A stretch of DNA of 64,000 nucleotides from Climacteris rufus (GCA_013398175.1 VZRZ01002200.1:62001-126000); one strand, 5' to 3'. Positions 1 to 13,600 are shown, counted from the stretch's first letter. Numbers and translations are program-made. The notes: generated from the letters alone by a model not told the origin.

Positions 1-3000
1 CTATCCCTGTCCTGGGGGTGGCAGAGGTGGCAAGGACTGGATTTCCAGCCCTTATGTCTAGCTGGATCCATTACTTGGTAGCCATCAGTCAGCAGGCTAC
101 AGCCAGGCATCAGCCAGCCCGGCTGGCTCCGCTGTGAGGCAGCCTCACAGGGAGGAAGGGCAAAGACCAGCAGGGTTTAGTATAATAAACTATCCCAGAG
201 AAGCCTTGCAGAGGACGGTGAGTGAGAGCCCATCACTGCTGTCTTTCCCACAGGAAAAGAAAAGGGGGGATACTAACCACCTTCGAGGAATGTGTTTAAC
301 AGATTGCAGGAGCCCGTGTTGCTGACAACTGCAATTGCACTTCTGGAATCAATACAGTCCCAGAAGTTTGAAGTCCCTTGACAAATTGCTTGTGAATGAA
401 AATCTCTCCTAGATAAAGTGATACATTTTTAAGCAAACACTGGACTTAGGGAAAAAAAGAGCAGTGAACAAAATTCCCCAGTGCTGCTTTGATAGCCTCA
501 TCCTGTTCCCAGCAAATTACAACATGGCTGATGTTATGAAAGCAGTGAATGAAAGTCTAGCTGTTCTCTGCTATCATCTTAGCACAACCAAGGGTTGTTT
601 GGAGCTGAAGGTGCTGTGAGCCTCTGCAAGCATCCGGTGCCTGTTACGTAGATGTCAAAAGCAGGCTGGAAAGTTCAGGTTGCTATTAAATTCTGCACTA
701 TTCATAAGCAAAAGTGAACCGAGCATGCAAAAGAGAGATGTTTTAGTTACTCCAGCTCAGAGTTGAATCAATAGCTTGTCTTTCTGGATTTTCTTTGAAC
801 TGGCTCGTTTTGCACCACAAAATAATTTTGCTTCCAATCTTCTGTTGCCATTTACATTTATGGACTTCCTATCATTATTCACTTCCAGGCTTTTTGGAGA
901 AAATCTCTGTAACTGTGAGTCATAGTGTGACGTGTTTTCACTTTACCCCATCTCTACAAGTTGACTGCAAGCAGCAACAGAACAGCTGAAGGAAGAACTC
1001 GTATCTGTCTCCTGTATTTGCAGAGCTCCCTCCTTCCCCTTTGTATGTATGTAAATTAACAATGAGTGGAGGAAAAAAAATCATAGTGACACCAAATAAA
1101 CTCTTTTAATTGACTCAGAGTTTACGTGCCACTACGCATAAACACAGGGGAAGTAGAGATTTGCTGGCCCTTAAGTTCAGCCACACTGCATGGTTGGGAA
1201 ATCCCACAAGGTGCACGGAATTTTTTTGGGAGGGGAGTCAAAGTTTACAGAGCTGTGAGTACCCCTGATGCCGCAGGAAGAGCTCCAGACAAGGGAGGTT
1301 GAGGAAAACAAAACTCATTGGTCAAGCAGTGTGGCTCGATACTTCAGTCAACATGACACAGATTTTGGAAACCAACAATACTTCAAACAGCAAGCAGGCT
1401 AACTAGCTTAATTCTGGGCTTAAATTTTAGCCTCACCACATTTTACAGTTGAATAGGACTGGAATATCATTCTTTGAAGCAAGTAGCAAAACCTTTAGCC
1501 AAGGAATAAATGCTTCCATGAGGACTTTCCCAGGAAAAGTAAAAGCTGAATGGGAACTCCTTTTTCTTACTCCAAGTTTTACGTTGCATAAGGCATGGGA
1601 AAGCTTTATAGTCACATTGAATATAGGGTTGGGGAGATATGAATCAAGTAAGGATCCATATGTTTTAAAAATAACCTTTAGTCCTGAAGCACAAACTAGA
1701 AATCAGTGTGTTATAGCACAAAAGCTTTAAATAGGAAAAATATTTATAATCTAGTCTTCATAAGAGGACAGCTTTTGACCTTTATATTGATGGGAAGATT
1801 TTTTTTTTGCTGTAAGCACCATTTCAGTGTTGCTGGTTGATATTCGAATGGCGTCCAGAGCCCATTCAGGTGTCTGCTGCCAGTGTGCTTGATTGTAAAT
1901 GTATTTACCATCCCACCTGCATCATGAGAGACCCATCTATAATAGAGAGGGTATTTTAAATATCCATTCTGATCTCTAACAGTAAATGCTCAGCAGTTCA
2001 TCTATCATGATGTACAACATGAAGAATTACATTAGCAAAAAACTCATAGTGATTTAACTCCAAATTTTTTCTTTTGTGGATTTTGAAAATTGTTTCTGCT
2101 TCCAAAAAACCTCCACATCTTTTTATATGACAGATTTAAGTGATAGCTCCACCTAAAACTGCTTCCAGTGTTGGTAGTACCAGTTGATTTGCATATGTCT
2201 GTATTCTGACTGTGGTTTCCCCAACACAGTGTCTTTCCCCAAGTACTTTCAGACAATTTCATAACACAAGTGATGGCCATGCTTTGCTGAACTAGCATTT
2301 GATGTAGGTTGTGCACCCTGGTATATATCCCTATCAAAAAAAATCTTAAAAAAAAAATCCTGAAATTTTGTGTTTGGTTGGACTTCTTCTAAAAGAAAGT
2401 AGATTTATTTAAATATTTTTGTAAGTCAAAATGTAGAAGTTTGAAGACATTAGAAGTAACTTTAAACGTCTGTGCTAGCACAAAGGCTAATATGACTCCA
2501 AAATCAGACCATCTTGAAAGAAATGATGGGCAAAGCAGCCATTGGGAACTATAATGGAGGAGAAAGTCAGGCTGTACATTTCACTTGACAAAATCGTTCC
2601 TGGTGTTACCCACTAAGAGCATCTTCATTCTCCACTTGCCTTTACCTTGTGCTGATAAGTGCCACCCCCTCACTTGTACCTGCCATGTTGTGCAACACTG
2701 GAGAATTTAAAAATAGCCTGGCAATTAAAATGGTTTAGGTTGGTTGTGGTTTATTTTTCCTTCTTCTTTTAGAACGAGACCTGTTAATCCAGTTCACAGA
2801 GTGCGGCTGCTGAAGCAGTTGTGGTGGCGCAACGGAGGGGGTGGCAGACAGACAGATGGCGTGGCAGGGACAGGCAGGGATGGAGGAACAGCAGCAGAGG
2901 ACCAGGACATATGGCTGGTGGGGAATCTACCTGAAAAGCCACAAGCCTTACCACATCCTCATTTGCTGCCTCTGCTCCTTCTCCTCAGTGGTTCCTTGGA

Positions 3001-4214
3001 TCTCTTTATGAAGACCCCTTACCTCATTGTCCCTTCTGGGGCTACACATCCAAGCATTTTTCTCTTTCTAAACTTGATGTATGCTCATATTAGGGGGTGA
3101 TCTCTTCAAATGCTCCCCAGGCGACTAACCTACAGAGTATCTGAGGAGAGCTATTTACAGGAACCACCATACCTATTTTCATACAAATTAGCCACCAGCC
3201 TGGAACTTGTGATGAACCTCAAACAGACTTCTCTTTGTCCTGTTGGATGGGTTTGAAAAGAAAATGCATGGGTTTTGAAATTAATACAGTGAATGAGCAG
3301 CTGCTTGTCCAGTTTCTGGTGCATAATATCTTCGTGTTGCAACAGGTTTGTCCTGGAGTTGAAAGGCACTGGTATGCAACCAGGCTTCCATGATACACAA
3401 ATCCTTCCCAGGATTTTTCATCTGTAAGTGTGTGTATGGTGATGAGTGAAAACATTTCTCCCCTCCCCTTCCTGAGCCCCCTCCTTTTGTAGCTTGAATG
3501 CGCCCAAAGCATGCTGAATTAGCATTGAATTTCTGGTATGCAAGCAGAAAGTTCTGAACAAAATGCAATCCTACTGTAGGTAACCTCTGCTCACTTTTTT
3601 GCATGCATTCGTGGAGTGTGGGAAAACAGATGGACCAAGCTTTAGCAAACGCAATTTGAAAAGCATGTAAGCATGTAGGAACGAGTGGCATAGGCAGCTA
3701 TTAATACTTTAAACAGTGGAGTTGTAGTTAAAAAAGACAACTTTCTTTTTAAACAAATGCCAAGGATTCTTTTTTCATAATACCACTAATTGTTAGAATA
3801 TACTTGAAAGGTGTTCAACTTGCTCCAGCCACTTCATAATGGCACCTTTCCTACTACAAAAACTGGAGGGAATGAGGCAGACTTGCCCACACAAGCTCTT
3901 TTTAATTTACTAGTCTTTAGTTTGTTTTTTTGTTTCATGATCTCACCAGTCTTTCACGTGGCTTGCAGTCTGTGTGCTCTCTTGCTGTCATGCATTGCCA
4001 CTGTGCTGACAGGGCTTTGCACGGTTCTCTAGCAATTTGTTAACTTTCTGTAGCTGAGCTTGTTTAACAAGATGAAATGAGATTTCTCTCCCACAGTCCC
4101 CTCCCTTTGCTACAGCAGGTCTCACAGGAGGTGGATGAGGTTTTTAGGTCAGCTGGTTATTTCACAAGTAACCTCAGCTGTGGAGGAGAAGAGCTATGTC
4201 TCTGCAGCAAAGCG
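1..4214 (+). other. Probable EGFR intron 1, left part; no gene seen
   Basis: There is no coding gene or recognisable RNA gene here. Open frames are short (118 residues or less, or antisense to 136) and lack protein-like features. There is no CpG-rich promoter region and nothing resembling EGFR exon 1. The block is assigned to intron 1 by inference: vertebrate EGFR intron 1 is very long and no other exon or gene intervenes before exon 2. Confidence 0.6.
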
Positions 4215-4385
4215 GGTCATCTCTGTAATAAAGTAGTAATAGCACTTCCCAGCTATAGTCAATGAGTGCTTTGCAAATATTAACAAATCAAATTTTGATT
4301 CAACCCTTCCGTGCCTGGCTCTGCAAAGATAGAGGGAGAGCAAATTACTTACCTAACACCATGCAGGAGGTGTGTGATGCGGCCC
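4215..4385 (-). repeat. Ancient CR1-L3-like LINE tail fragment
   Basis: The + strand reads tagcacttcccagc, then agtgctttgcaaatattaac, then further on agagggagagcaaattactt, acctaacaccatgcaggagg and a final cagagcc-like gcggccc. That order resembles the reverse complement of the old amniote CR1-L3 3' region (GCGCTTTACAAACATTAA ... GAGAGGTTAAGTGACTTGCC ... GGTCACACAGGAAGTC). The match is degraded and judged from memory of the consensus, so the edges are approximate. Confidence 0.45.
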
Positions 4386-7110
4386 AGTCTGGTGCACAAA
4401 GGTAATGTTTCTTCATCTAGATCATTAACTGCAGCATTTTAGCTACTTTTCTCCTGAGGTTGCTTAGCTCTGAGAACAGTGAGAGCAGGAAGAACATTGG
4501 CACAGGATGAAAGTGGTGTTTGATGAGATTAAAGTGTTGAGCATGAAAAAAAAAGCAATGCTTTGAGTTGGGCTACAGATAGGAACAGGCTTGGAGAGAG
4601 AAGCAGAGAGTAGAAGGGTCCTCAAATGACTGGAGGTCAAATAGCTCTGGCAGGCTAAATAAGAAATATAATCCTGTTTTTTATATTGTGCAACATACTT
4701 CCATTGCAGAATTGAAAATGCTGGATGAGGCTATGGTTTTTACATGTTTTAGACTTCAAGTGTCTTGTTTAACATTCTGTTTGACACAAAGTGGCTTCAG
4801 TGAGAGACTGTTTGCAGTGAGGAAAGAAAGAAACCCCATAATCTTAACCTAGCAAGACCAGAGTTCTCATGGGCTAGTGGGGATAAAACAGTAGAAGAGC
4901 ATAAGAACTGATGTCTGATGGAGAAGAGATCAGAGCTTCAAAGCAGCAGGCATTTGAAGTGCCACATTGCCATTGGAATGAACAAGCAGTTGGTGGATGT
5001 ATAAACCATTTCTTTGCCAAGGCTCTTGGACTTATGTTGTTGTAGCTGAAAAACTCTGATGTTCAGTGTGGTTTCTGAAAGAAGTCATGTTTGGAAAGAA
5101 CAGAGAGAGGAGTTCTGTACTATAAAAGCTCCCCAAAATGTTTGAGGGTGTTGAGAGCCCACTGCGCCCCAGAGCTGCCTTCTTGCTGTGGAGAAGAGAC
5201 AGGCTGAGGTTTCCCATGGTACTGACAGTAATGGAAACTATGAGGATTTTTTGACATGGGCAGACGTCAAAGGAAAGGCAGCTTTGCAAATTGTTCCTAC
5301 CTTGCTATTTCATCAGGCATCCTGATCATTTGCCCTCAATAATCTGGAAAATGTGACTTATTCAGCTTTACAAGGTATGAACTGTTTGCCAAGGGATTCT
5401 AGGCACCCATGTCTCTCATTGAAACTTTCAGGTATATTAATGTATTTTGTTTTTTGATTACTGACTGTGTCTGCTTTTCATGTTGCTTTGTTGGGATTTT
5501 GTTTGTTTGGATTTTTTAAATGTTTCCTAGGAGTAGATGTGCAAGGCACGATTGTCAGAGCTTTTTTTAGCAGCTCTCTCAGCTTGATGCTAAGAAGCAG
5601 AAACGTTTCAGTCTTGTGTTCCCAACAATTCCTGGGTATTTCTCTGTGCTTACAGGAAGCCCCAGTACAGAGTGAAGCCCTTCCCTTTCTGTTTTCATAT
5701 TCAGAAATGTATCTCACATTTTACATTTCTGGACTGTTTCTTATATTTTCCTTTTCATCATTCTGGTAATAGTATCACATGGTGAAAAATTGGGATTGGG
5801 ATTCAGCTTCATTTGGTAGAATTATCCAGGTAAAGCAACGATGATGCCTGTAAAATTGGATGCCTTGCCACTGCTTCAGGGGGCTGAGGACAAGAAAAGG
5901 AAATGTGCTGATCAGATAACTTTATACAAGAAGCTAGAGTAAAACTTAAGTTTTTTCATTCATTCATTTTTGGTCAAGTTGCTTAGTTACTCAGACTAAT
6001 ATGACTCAATGGAATACATTCTTTTCATTTAAGTGAGAATAGAGGTAAATGCATTCAACCAGAAAAATTTTATTGTTAGCCAGTTAAAACCTGTTTTTGT
6101 ACTTTTCTCCCTTTCAAAGTTACTTAACTTTAACAGTGTATTGTCAAGAGCACTCCTCTTTGTGCACTTAAAAGAAATTTCATTCATATGAATGCAAAGC
6201 TGCACAAAACTCCCACCTTACCTGTGAGCTGCTCCCTTAAGACTGGAGTGAGCGTCCCTTGCTTGGGGAGGTGTAATAAAAATAGAACATGGAAAGTCTC
6301 TGCTTTCTTTTATTTGTCTTGCATTGAAATGCTTGCATCAAGAACATATGAGTTTTGCTGCAAAGAATGTCTCTTTTTGAGGTTGATTTGTCCAAATTTG
6401 TTTATGCCTTCTTTTTGTGATGATACTTTCAATTCAAACCCCCTACTCCAGTCATGGTGGGAATGTTCCTTCCAGCCTTGAATAAATGGGCTGCACCATG
6501 AAGGTAACCCTTTTTGAGAATCGTTTACCATGTGATAACAGACACCTGCCCTTGCATGTCACTCAGCCATGGCAAGTGATTTCATCCTTATGGATAATTT
6601 CCAACAGGTCCTTCTTCAGAGAAGACACAAACTTGGTAATGGCACAGGCAAAAGTAGAAGTTAGCACTTATACAGATTTGATATTTAATTGCAACTTCTC
6701 AGCCAGGACAGTAGCAACTCATTTCTGGTGGATTTACTGGCCTGGACCCATCATTTTTAGGGCAGCCTCTTTCTCAGAGCAGCCCTGATGCGCTCTGAGT
6801 GCTCCCAAAGAGTTCAATAGCAGCACAGGTTATTACTTTCCAGTATGCTGATGGAGTCCCTAGGTGAGGCTTTGCCAGGGTCAGACACACACAGGAGTTG
6901 GTAGAACAATCACGTTTCTTAGGAGACTTTACCTGCCAGCTCCTAGGGGGGAACTTCATCACAGGACAAAGACCAAAGCCAACGTGCTGTACCGGCTTGA
7001 GGCCATCCACCCTCACAGGGATGGGTCTTGCACCGTCCTGGGAACCCCGTGAATGTCTTTGTGGAGTCTGGTACTGCCTCTACCACAGAGGTAAAACAAG
7101 AGGAGCCGTG

Positions 7111-7150
7111 TAACAACTGTTGGAACAGTTTAACACCACAACAGCTGTTA
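7111..7150. repeat. Imperfect inverted repeat
   Basis: taacaactgttg (7111-7122) and caacagctgtta (7139-7150) are reverse complements with one mismatch, around a 16-base spacer. Each arm contains an E-box-like core (aactgt, cagctg). It could be chance or a bHLH-type binding pair; no function is claimed. Confidence 0.5.
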
Positions 7151-9745
7151 GCCAAGCACTAGGTGCTAATCGGGGTCCTGCAACTCACACAAGTACTTCT
7201 GGCTCCTCTATTTTACCCCACATCTGTGACGTATAAGCCTACTGCTTCATCATTGATATCTACAAGGTGTTTCCAAACCACAGCCCGCATTGAGGCTTGG
7301 TGCAAACCTACAGGGTGCAGTGACAGGGCTTCTCAACATAAAGTCAGGGCTTCCTTTCTTTACTTACCTATTTTGCATGTAAGGGCTTTGTTTCCTCTGG
7401 AGATGTTTATTTTCCCGGCTGGAACACCCCAAGGAGGTCAGTCATTAGGGCTTGGAGGAGGGTGTCAGACCTTGACTCATATCCCATGCCTTCCTTGTCT
7501 CTTGTTCGGTTGCTCATTTTACGAGTTTTTGGAATGGCTTTCTCTTTATTCAGGCTTCAAAGATGTCTCTGTTCATACATGATAGCAGTTGTTTGTTTAA
7601 TGACAGTCTTTCTGGGAACAAAAAAAACTAGAAAAAACACTAACCAGAAAAAAAACTGTTTATGATTACAAGGGGCTCCTGAATTGACTCTTCAATATTC
7701 CTAGGATGCTGAAACTGGAGGAAACAAGCTTCAACTTTTCTCTAAGTCACTTAAAACATCACTTTTTCCAGTCCTGCAAAATGACTTTTCTACCACTTAC
7801 GATTTTGGATGAGCTCACAGCTGGTGAATGTTTTATGTTGGTGGCTTAATAAAATACAAATACAGAATTTCCTTTCACTCAATTTTACATACTCCCCCCA
7901 CACCCCCTATTTCCATTTTCCGGGGGCAGTTATTAGGAGGAACAATTTGGGAAAATATCAAAAAGGAGTTAGGAAATAGTATACTGCCATTATTTGTACC
8001 AGAAGTCTGTTCAAGCATTTTTTTATCTCTTGTTTGCCATAAGCTCAATTTTACACCTCAGAAACCTGTCCTTCCCCTCCCCACCTCTCCCTGTGCTTCC
8101 CAATTCCTTGATGTGATCTCCCAGGTTTGGAGCTTCTTTCACCTCCTCTACAGTTCTGTTTTTCATATTCCCTGCTTGGGTGAGAAGCAACATGTTAAGG
8201 CCACTAGACCATAACTGGGGCATTTAAGGGCTTGTAGGTTTTTTTTTTTGTATTGTGTGTGTCTCTGTCAGTGACATACTTTCTGTTCAGTTCTGAGTGC
8301 ACAGAGGTTGGAGGTCTCTGTCCATACAGGCTTGTTCTGTCCAGTTGCAGACCAGTAGTTTTCAGTTTGACATACCTGTTCAGCAGTTGATGCCAGTCAT
8401 CCCCGGTGGCTAACCTGGTGCTGCTCAAAACAGGAGCGGGTACGAGGGTGTGGGGAATTCTGCACAGATCCACCCTTCTTCCACCATAGAGGTGGTTGCC
8501 CATGGGGATTTTATATTGAGTGTTGCAAGAAAAAAAGGTTTTAAAGTGAATTGGTGGGGAAGGAATCAGAAATGCCTGTAAAGAAAGTGCAGAGTAGTAG
8601 GGAGCTGAGGAAGAAGTGAAAGCTACTGTATAGGTGGAGTGTTTTAGACAAGAGCAGGAACACAACAAAGAATGTGAAAATAAGTGGAAAATTCAGGTAT
8701 TATCTGGGGGCATTAGCAAAGCATACTGGATAGAAAGTTCCCTTTGGTACAAAGGTTGGTGAATGTGCTAGCGGAGGTGCATATCATCGCCTGAGAGGCA
8801 GTGCACTGAGATGGTCTTAGTTGCCACATTTTATAGCAACATTTGTGTAGGTGGAGCAAGATAAGCAGCCAGAGCAGGAGCTCACAGCAGATAGGGGTAG
8901 TGCTTGATGGACCAGGAGGAGGTGAATGGGAATGGAGAAGTTTGTAATGGCTTTAGAGAGGAAAATCAGCTGTAACTCCAGGTCACATCTTCCAAATGTG
9001 GTGTTGAGCAATCTACTACTCACTGCTTTCACCTTCAAAGAGAACATTGAATATAAACAGCACAAGTTACTGTTTTTGTGATAGTCTGGAGCATCTGGTT
9101 TGAGTCTGAGGAATTGTAATTATACATGACTGGTGTAGATGCTTACCTAATGAGTCTAACAGCTTTAGCACACCAACAGTATCATATATGCAAGCAAGAA
9201 AGTTAACAATAGGGAAAATCCTTGGCTGAGGTGACTTAAGGGAGAAAAAAACTTTTCCAAGTGGTGAAAGTGAAATGTCTCTGTGCAGATGTGCTGTTGG
9301 GGAGCTGCAGCTGCCGGGGTGCTGCTGGCAGGGCTGTGGGATGCCTCGCCTTGCAGCCTCAACAGCTACAGCCCGGTGCCTGCGTGAAACACGCGGGACT
9401 TACATCCCACAATAGAAACTTAGAGGGTTTTTTGCGTGGAAAGTGGATCTTCCTCGCTGTGGCTAAGTATACAGTATGGTTTTTAAGAAGACAAAGAAAA
9501 GAAAGGAAACAAACCCAGATGAAAACTAATGAAAAGAGAGAGAAAGAAGGAAGGAAATAAACAACCAGAGTTTTCAGTTGACGTACTGAGCACTCATCCT
9601 TGTGTTTTGTTTCCTTCAGGCAGGAACAAGAACTGTCTCTGTGTTTTTTCTAGGCCATTCAGGAAGTGTTACAGAGCAATAATAGCCCAGTTATCTAATA
9701 GTCAAAGTTTATTTAGGCTTTCACTGCTTCCTCTGCCCACTTGAG

Positions 9746-9779
9746 CCCTCCCCCTCACCCCCCTCAACTCCTCCCCCCC
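9746..9779 (-). other. C-rich tract; candidate G-quadruplex on the minus strand
   Basis: There are four C runs of 3, 5, 6 and 7 bases (9746-9748, 9750-9754, 9758-9763, 9773-9779) with spacers of 1, 3 and 9 bases. The minus strand therefore fits the usual G3+N1-9 quadruplex pattern, and the plus strand could form an i-motif. Confidence 0.55.
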
Positions 9780-10577
9780 ACGCAGTTTGCTGGGCTGCTC
9801 TAGACTGAGCTCAATTTGACAGCCACATGGGGGAGGGAAGCTGTTGCCTGCATGTCATTTCCATTACACTCACGCATATTTTCATCTGGAAACTTTTTTT
9901 CCCCCTACAGTCAACAATAGCAACAGGGGAGAAAAAAAACCTATGGCACTAAAGCATCCTGTTTATATTTTCTCGTCAGGGCTTTGGGGACTCACCTGCA
10001 TGAGACCGCTGAAGCATTACATGCCTGCTTTAATCCAGCAGCACTGATCATTTGGTACAACACTGACTGAAAAAGAATTCTTCACTTTTAGGGCTGCCTG
10101 GAAGTTATATATATTTAATGCTTATTGTACTTTTGTATATTTCATGAACAGGAGAATCAGATAAGAGCATTCCTTTATTAATCATTGCAAAACCCCTTAT
10201 CTTTTCCTTCCTTTCCTCTGCTTTGAAGCATGCTGGAAATATTGTGATAAATTTAGATTAGGCAGTGGATGATAAACCCCAAAGGGTTTTTTAGTTGGTG
10301 TGTTTGCTTAGAAGTTGTCATTCAAATGTTTCTGATGTTCAGAAGGAATAGTACATTGGGAAAATAACTGGTGTGAACTGTGCCATACAGTAATGTATGC
10401 AGTGACACTGCACTGAGTAAAAAGCAAACATTGAATTATTTTGGCAACTTCTCTTCTGAACTGGCAGGATGTGTGGATCTGAGACAGCAAAGACCAGGTT
10501 GGAAGTAATTCCAAGCTGTCTAGCCCCAGCCCTTCTTTTTTCCAAGGATGTTGTATGCAGTATCATATACAGTACTG

Positions 10578-10668
10578 AGAAGGCCTCAGTTGGTTGGAGC
10601 ATGGTGCTAATCATGCCAGGGTCTGAGTTCAACCCCCATACAGGCCATTCACTTAGGAGTTAGACTCA
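10578..10668 (+). mobile_element. tRNA-Ile-derived SINE with CR1-type tail (TguSINE1-like), truncated
   Basis: The 5' part (about 10582-10647) resembles tRNA-Ile(AAT): ggcctcagttggttggagc covers the A box, ggtgctaatcatgcc is the anticodon arm with AAT kept, gagttcaaccccc is the B box, and the acceptor side ends acaggcca. About six bases near the start of the A box are missing. The tRNA part is followed directly by ttcacttaggagttagactc, which resembles the CR1-derived tail that follows the tRNA-Ile head in the passerine SINE family TguSINE1 (ttcacttaagagttggactc). The tail stops there without the usual terminal repeats. As an intron resident it is transcribed with EGFR and is not expected to act as a tRNA gene. 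Confidence 0.8.
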
Positions 10669-13600
10669 ACACAGAAATGGCATTTTATGTGACTGTCCCA
10701 CCTGCGCTTTGCCCACTTAATTTCCAGTGAGACCTGCAGCTCGTATTCCTGACCCCCAAGCTGCCACCACCAGCTGCCCTCAATTCTTGTCCCAGCCATT
10801 CCCATGTGGTGTGCACTGCTCCCTCGCTCCCGGGGCTGCAGGTGGGGGTCCCGAGTTCCTGCTTCATTCCAGCAACAAACTGGGGGCTTGAGGGGGGATG
10901 TTATAGTCAGTAAAAGGGAAAACTGAAAAGCTCCTCCTCTACTTGATCTACTATTTATTATATATTAATGGGTTTTTACTTATATTATAGGGTATAATTT
11001 ATTTATAGAAAAGCCGCTTCAGAAGTTTGCCAGTTTAGCCTAATTATCACCTTCTGTGGGTGTGGTTGCAGTACGTCTTTAATGTACTAATGGGAGAGCA
11101 AAACTATTACCAATAACATACTGGGAGTTCTGAAGCAGGTCTTCTGGAAATTATGAAGCACAGTGACTGGGGGGATGGGAATTCTTAGCATCTCTTTGGG
11201 ATAACCTGTGACTGTGGCTGGCATTCAAATATAAAGTAGGTGATCCAGCCAACCTGTAGGTGAGCCTCTAGAAAAACTGTTGAGCATGAGACAAATTCCC
11301 AGGATCTCATTTTTGTCAGGAATTTTTGTGCTGCTTATTGTACAATAGGAAGGGAAAGACACTAAGTTATCCCATGTTAGGGCAAATGGGCAGAAGAAAA
11401 TAGTTATGTGATCTTTGAACCTCAGATTTACATTCATGTTGTACCACAGGTTTCTGTTCTTCAAAACTGGGTGCAGGGTGAGCACCTGGACATTTTGGCC
11501 TATAAAGTCTTTGCAATTGCATGAGTGCACACATGCACCAGCTCTTAGTGTGTGCATGTGCCCGTGTGTCAGCCATCCAAACCTGCAAAACTCTGCTGGA
11601 CAGATAGCGTTTATGTGTTTTGGTTTTTAAATCTGAAACACCCAGATAAAGCTATTGATTGCTGCTCTGCTTCAACATTAATTAGATTAGTATTTCCATA
11701 AAATGTTTTGAAGGGGCATTATGGGAGACAAACAAGCAAGGGGTGAATGTGTGGCAAGTGAGTGTGGAATGTGCTCATGGCCAGGAAGAAGCTTGTGCTG
11801 CGTCCTGTGGGGATTTTCTGAGCTGTGGGCCTGAAGGAGGAGAGGGGCTGGGCAGCATCACTCCCAGCAGGGTGGCCTGACCCCCACTTTGTTCCTGTGC
11901 CAAAAACCCAAGTGAGTTGCTGAGAGAAGACTTCATCAATTTTAAAACAGTTTTAATGGTCTTAAAATAATATGTGTAAGCCATCTGTTAATTAAACTCT
12001 TACTCTAAGTGTTTTGGAGGGTAGGATGAATGTGAAGGCATGCAAAAAAAGCCTGCTTGGATTTGCAGGATGTGAAAAACAGGATTCTTGAACCTCTTCT
12101 TTCTCCTTTATAGCTCCAAAACCATCTGAAGCACCAGTAATAGAACCACTACAATGACAATTGCCAGTATGTTACTCTTAGAGCTGATCTTGGCTTCTCT
12201 TAAGTGCATCCAGTTGCTGTAGTGAATACTCTTGTGTTCCTAAATCTTGTCTTAGGTCCTAATAGATGCCTTCTTTGTGTACCCACAGGAGTATAAGGAG
12301 AATAAGGTGAGCCTTTTATTCAGCAATCAGATGCAAATCCTGTCATTTACTAAGTATGTTCCTCAAGTTAATGAGAGAACACGCTGTCCACAACGCTGCC
12401 AGAGATGCTGCACACTGAACAGCTTTCCACATTGCAAGAGAAAAACATAATTCCTGAGGCTGAGTCCCAGGGGATAATGTCTGGTGATAACATTTATTCG
12501 CTGGAACTTCTGTTTCTGTGCAGTTGCCATTGATAGAAAAAATATATTGGTATGGTGTCAAACTGCACACCCACTTAGGACATAACTCATCCTATCTATT
12601 ACACAAGAAAATTGTGAAGTTCCAAATGTCTCCTGGAAACAGTAGGATTTAAACTAAAGGGAAGGTTTGGATTAATTTTGCTGAACCAGATAAAATGACA
12701 AAATTATATAAAATTCATGCATTCTTGTTACTGTGGTCAGGTTATATTAACAACAGTCATCACCCAAGCATGAATTGTCAGCTCATTATTTAGAGAACAT
12801 AATTAATTTTTAAAAATTAATAAATGTTTCAAATTTGAGTAGTGTTGAGCTATATGCAAAAAGTTCTATTGACAGGTAAAAACCCTGTGATATATCCAGT
12901 ACAATGCCATACACTATATTGAACTGCAAAAGAAAGACATCCAGCACAATATTAATAAGGTGCGTTAGATTAAATATGTGCTGCTATTCTTTGAGTACTT
13001 GTCCTGGGCATTTGTTTTGTAGCTAATAAAGCTATAAGAGCATTGATAAATTATTTGGTTTGTCAACCTGCTCAGAGTGTTTAAAAATCCCCTAAAACTT
13101 AATTTTCATGGAATTATGTGGATTTAACTCATCAGGTAGAAAGTCTAGATTATCTATTGTTTGCTTAATACAAATAAACCCACTTTATTTACAGGGTGGC
13201 TTGGATGACATCTACCAGCAGAGACCCCATTCTGATGAACTTGGTGTCATTCAACTTGCCAGATGAGCCTTTTATTTTCAAGTCATGGTCATTTGAATCT
13301 CTCCTTACAGCAATTGCATCTAAACCACAGTCCAAGAATCTAAGACTTGTGAAATACAGAGCAGAAAATGGTCCTTTGCTTAAACAAACTGATGGGAATT
13401 TAGTTGTTGAGTCTAATCTTGTCCTTGGTTTAAGTCAACAGGAGATAAACCTGCAAAGTAAGGGCACAAATGGACACTTAAAAGTTTCTTAAGTGATAAA
13501 CACTCTTTACTTCCTTTGATTTCAAAGGGAGCTCTAAGGCCAGAGCTTACAGACATTATCATGTATACTTCATTTCATTTACTTAGTTATGGGCAGGAGA

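Larger units (their letters stand above)
4386..10577 (+). other. Probable EGFR intron 1; no gene seen
   Basis: This is non-coding sequence with scattered short open frames (154 residues or less) that show no domain, compositional or splice support. It holds an imperfect inverted repeat at 7111-7150 and a C-rich tract at 9746-9779, both listed separately, and a purine-rich stretch near 9486-9560. I see no promoter, tRNA or snoRNA. Confidence 0.6.

Noticed and set aside
3281..3691. 136-codon open frame on the minus strand
   Set aside because: No protein features, and it overlaps other chance frames on the same strand; intronic.
8204..8668. 154-codon open frame on the minus strand
   Set aside because: Low-complexity, threonine/serine-rich translation with no recognised domain, in intronic sequence; length is within chance for 64 kb.
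10582..10647. Functional tRNA-Ile gene
   Set aside because: The A-box/D-arm region has a deletion, several stem positions are mutated, and it is fused to a CR1-type tail; it is a SINE head, not a tRNA gene.
13196..13492. 98-codon open frame just after an acceptor-like tttatttacag, possible extra exon
   Set aside because: It ends in a stop codon, has no recognisable homology and no partner exon. I could not support it, though transcript data could reopen it.
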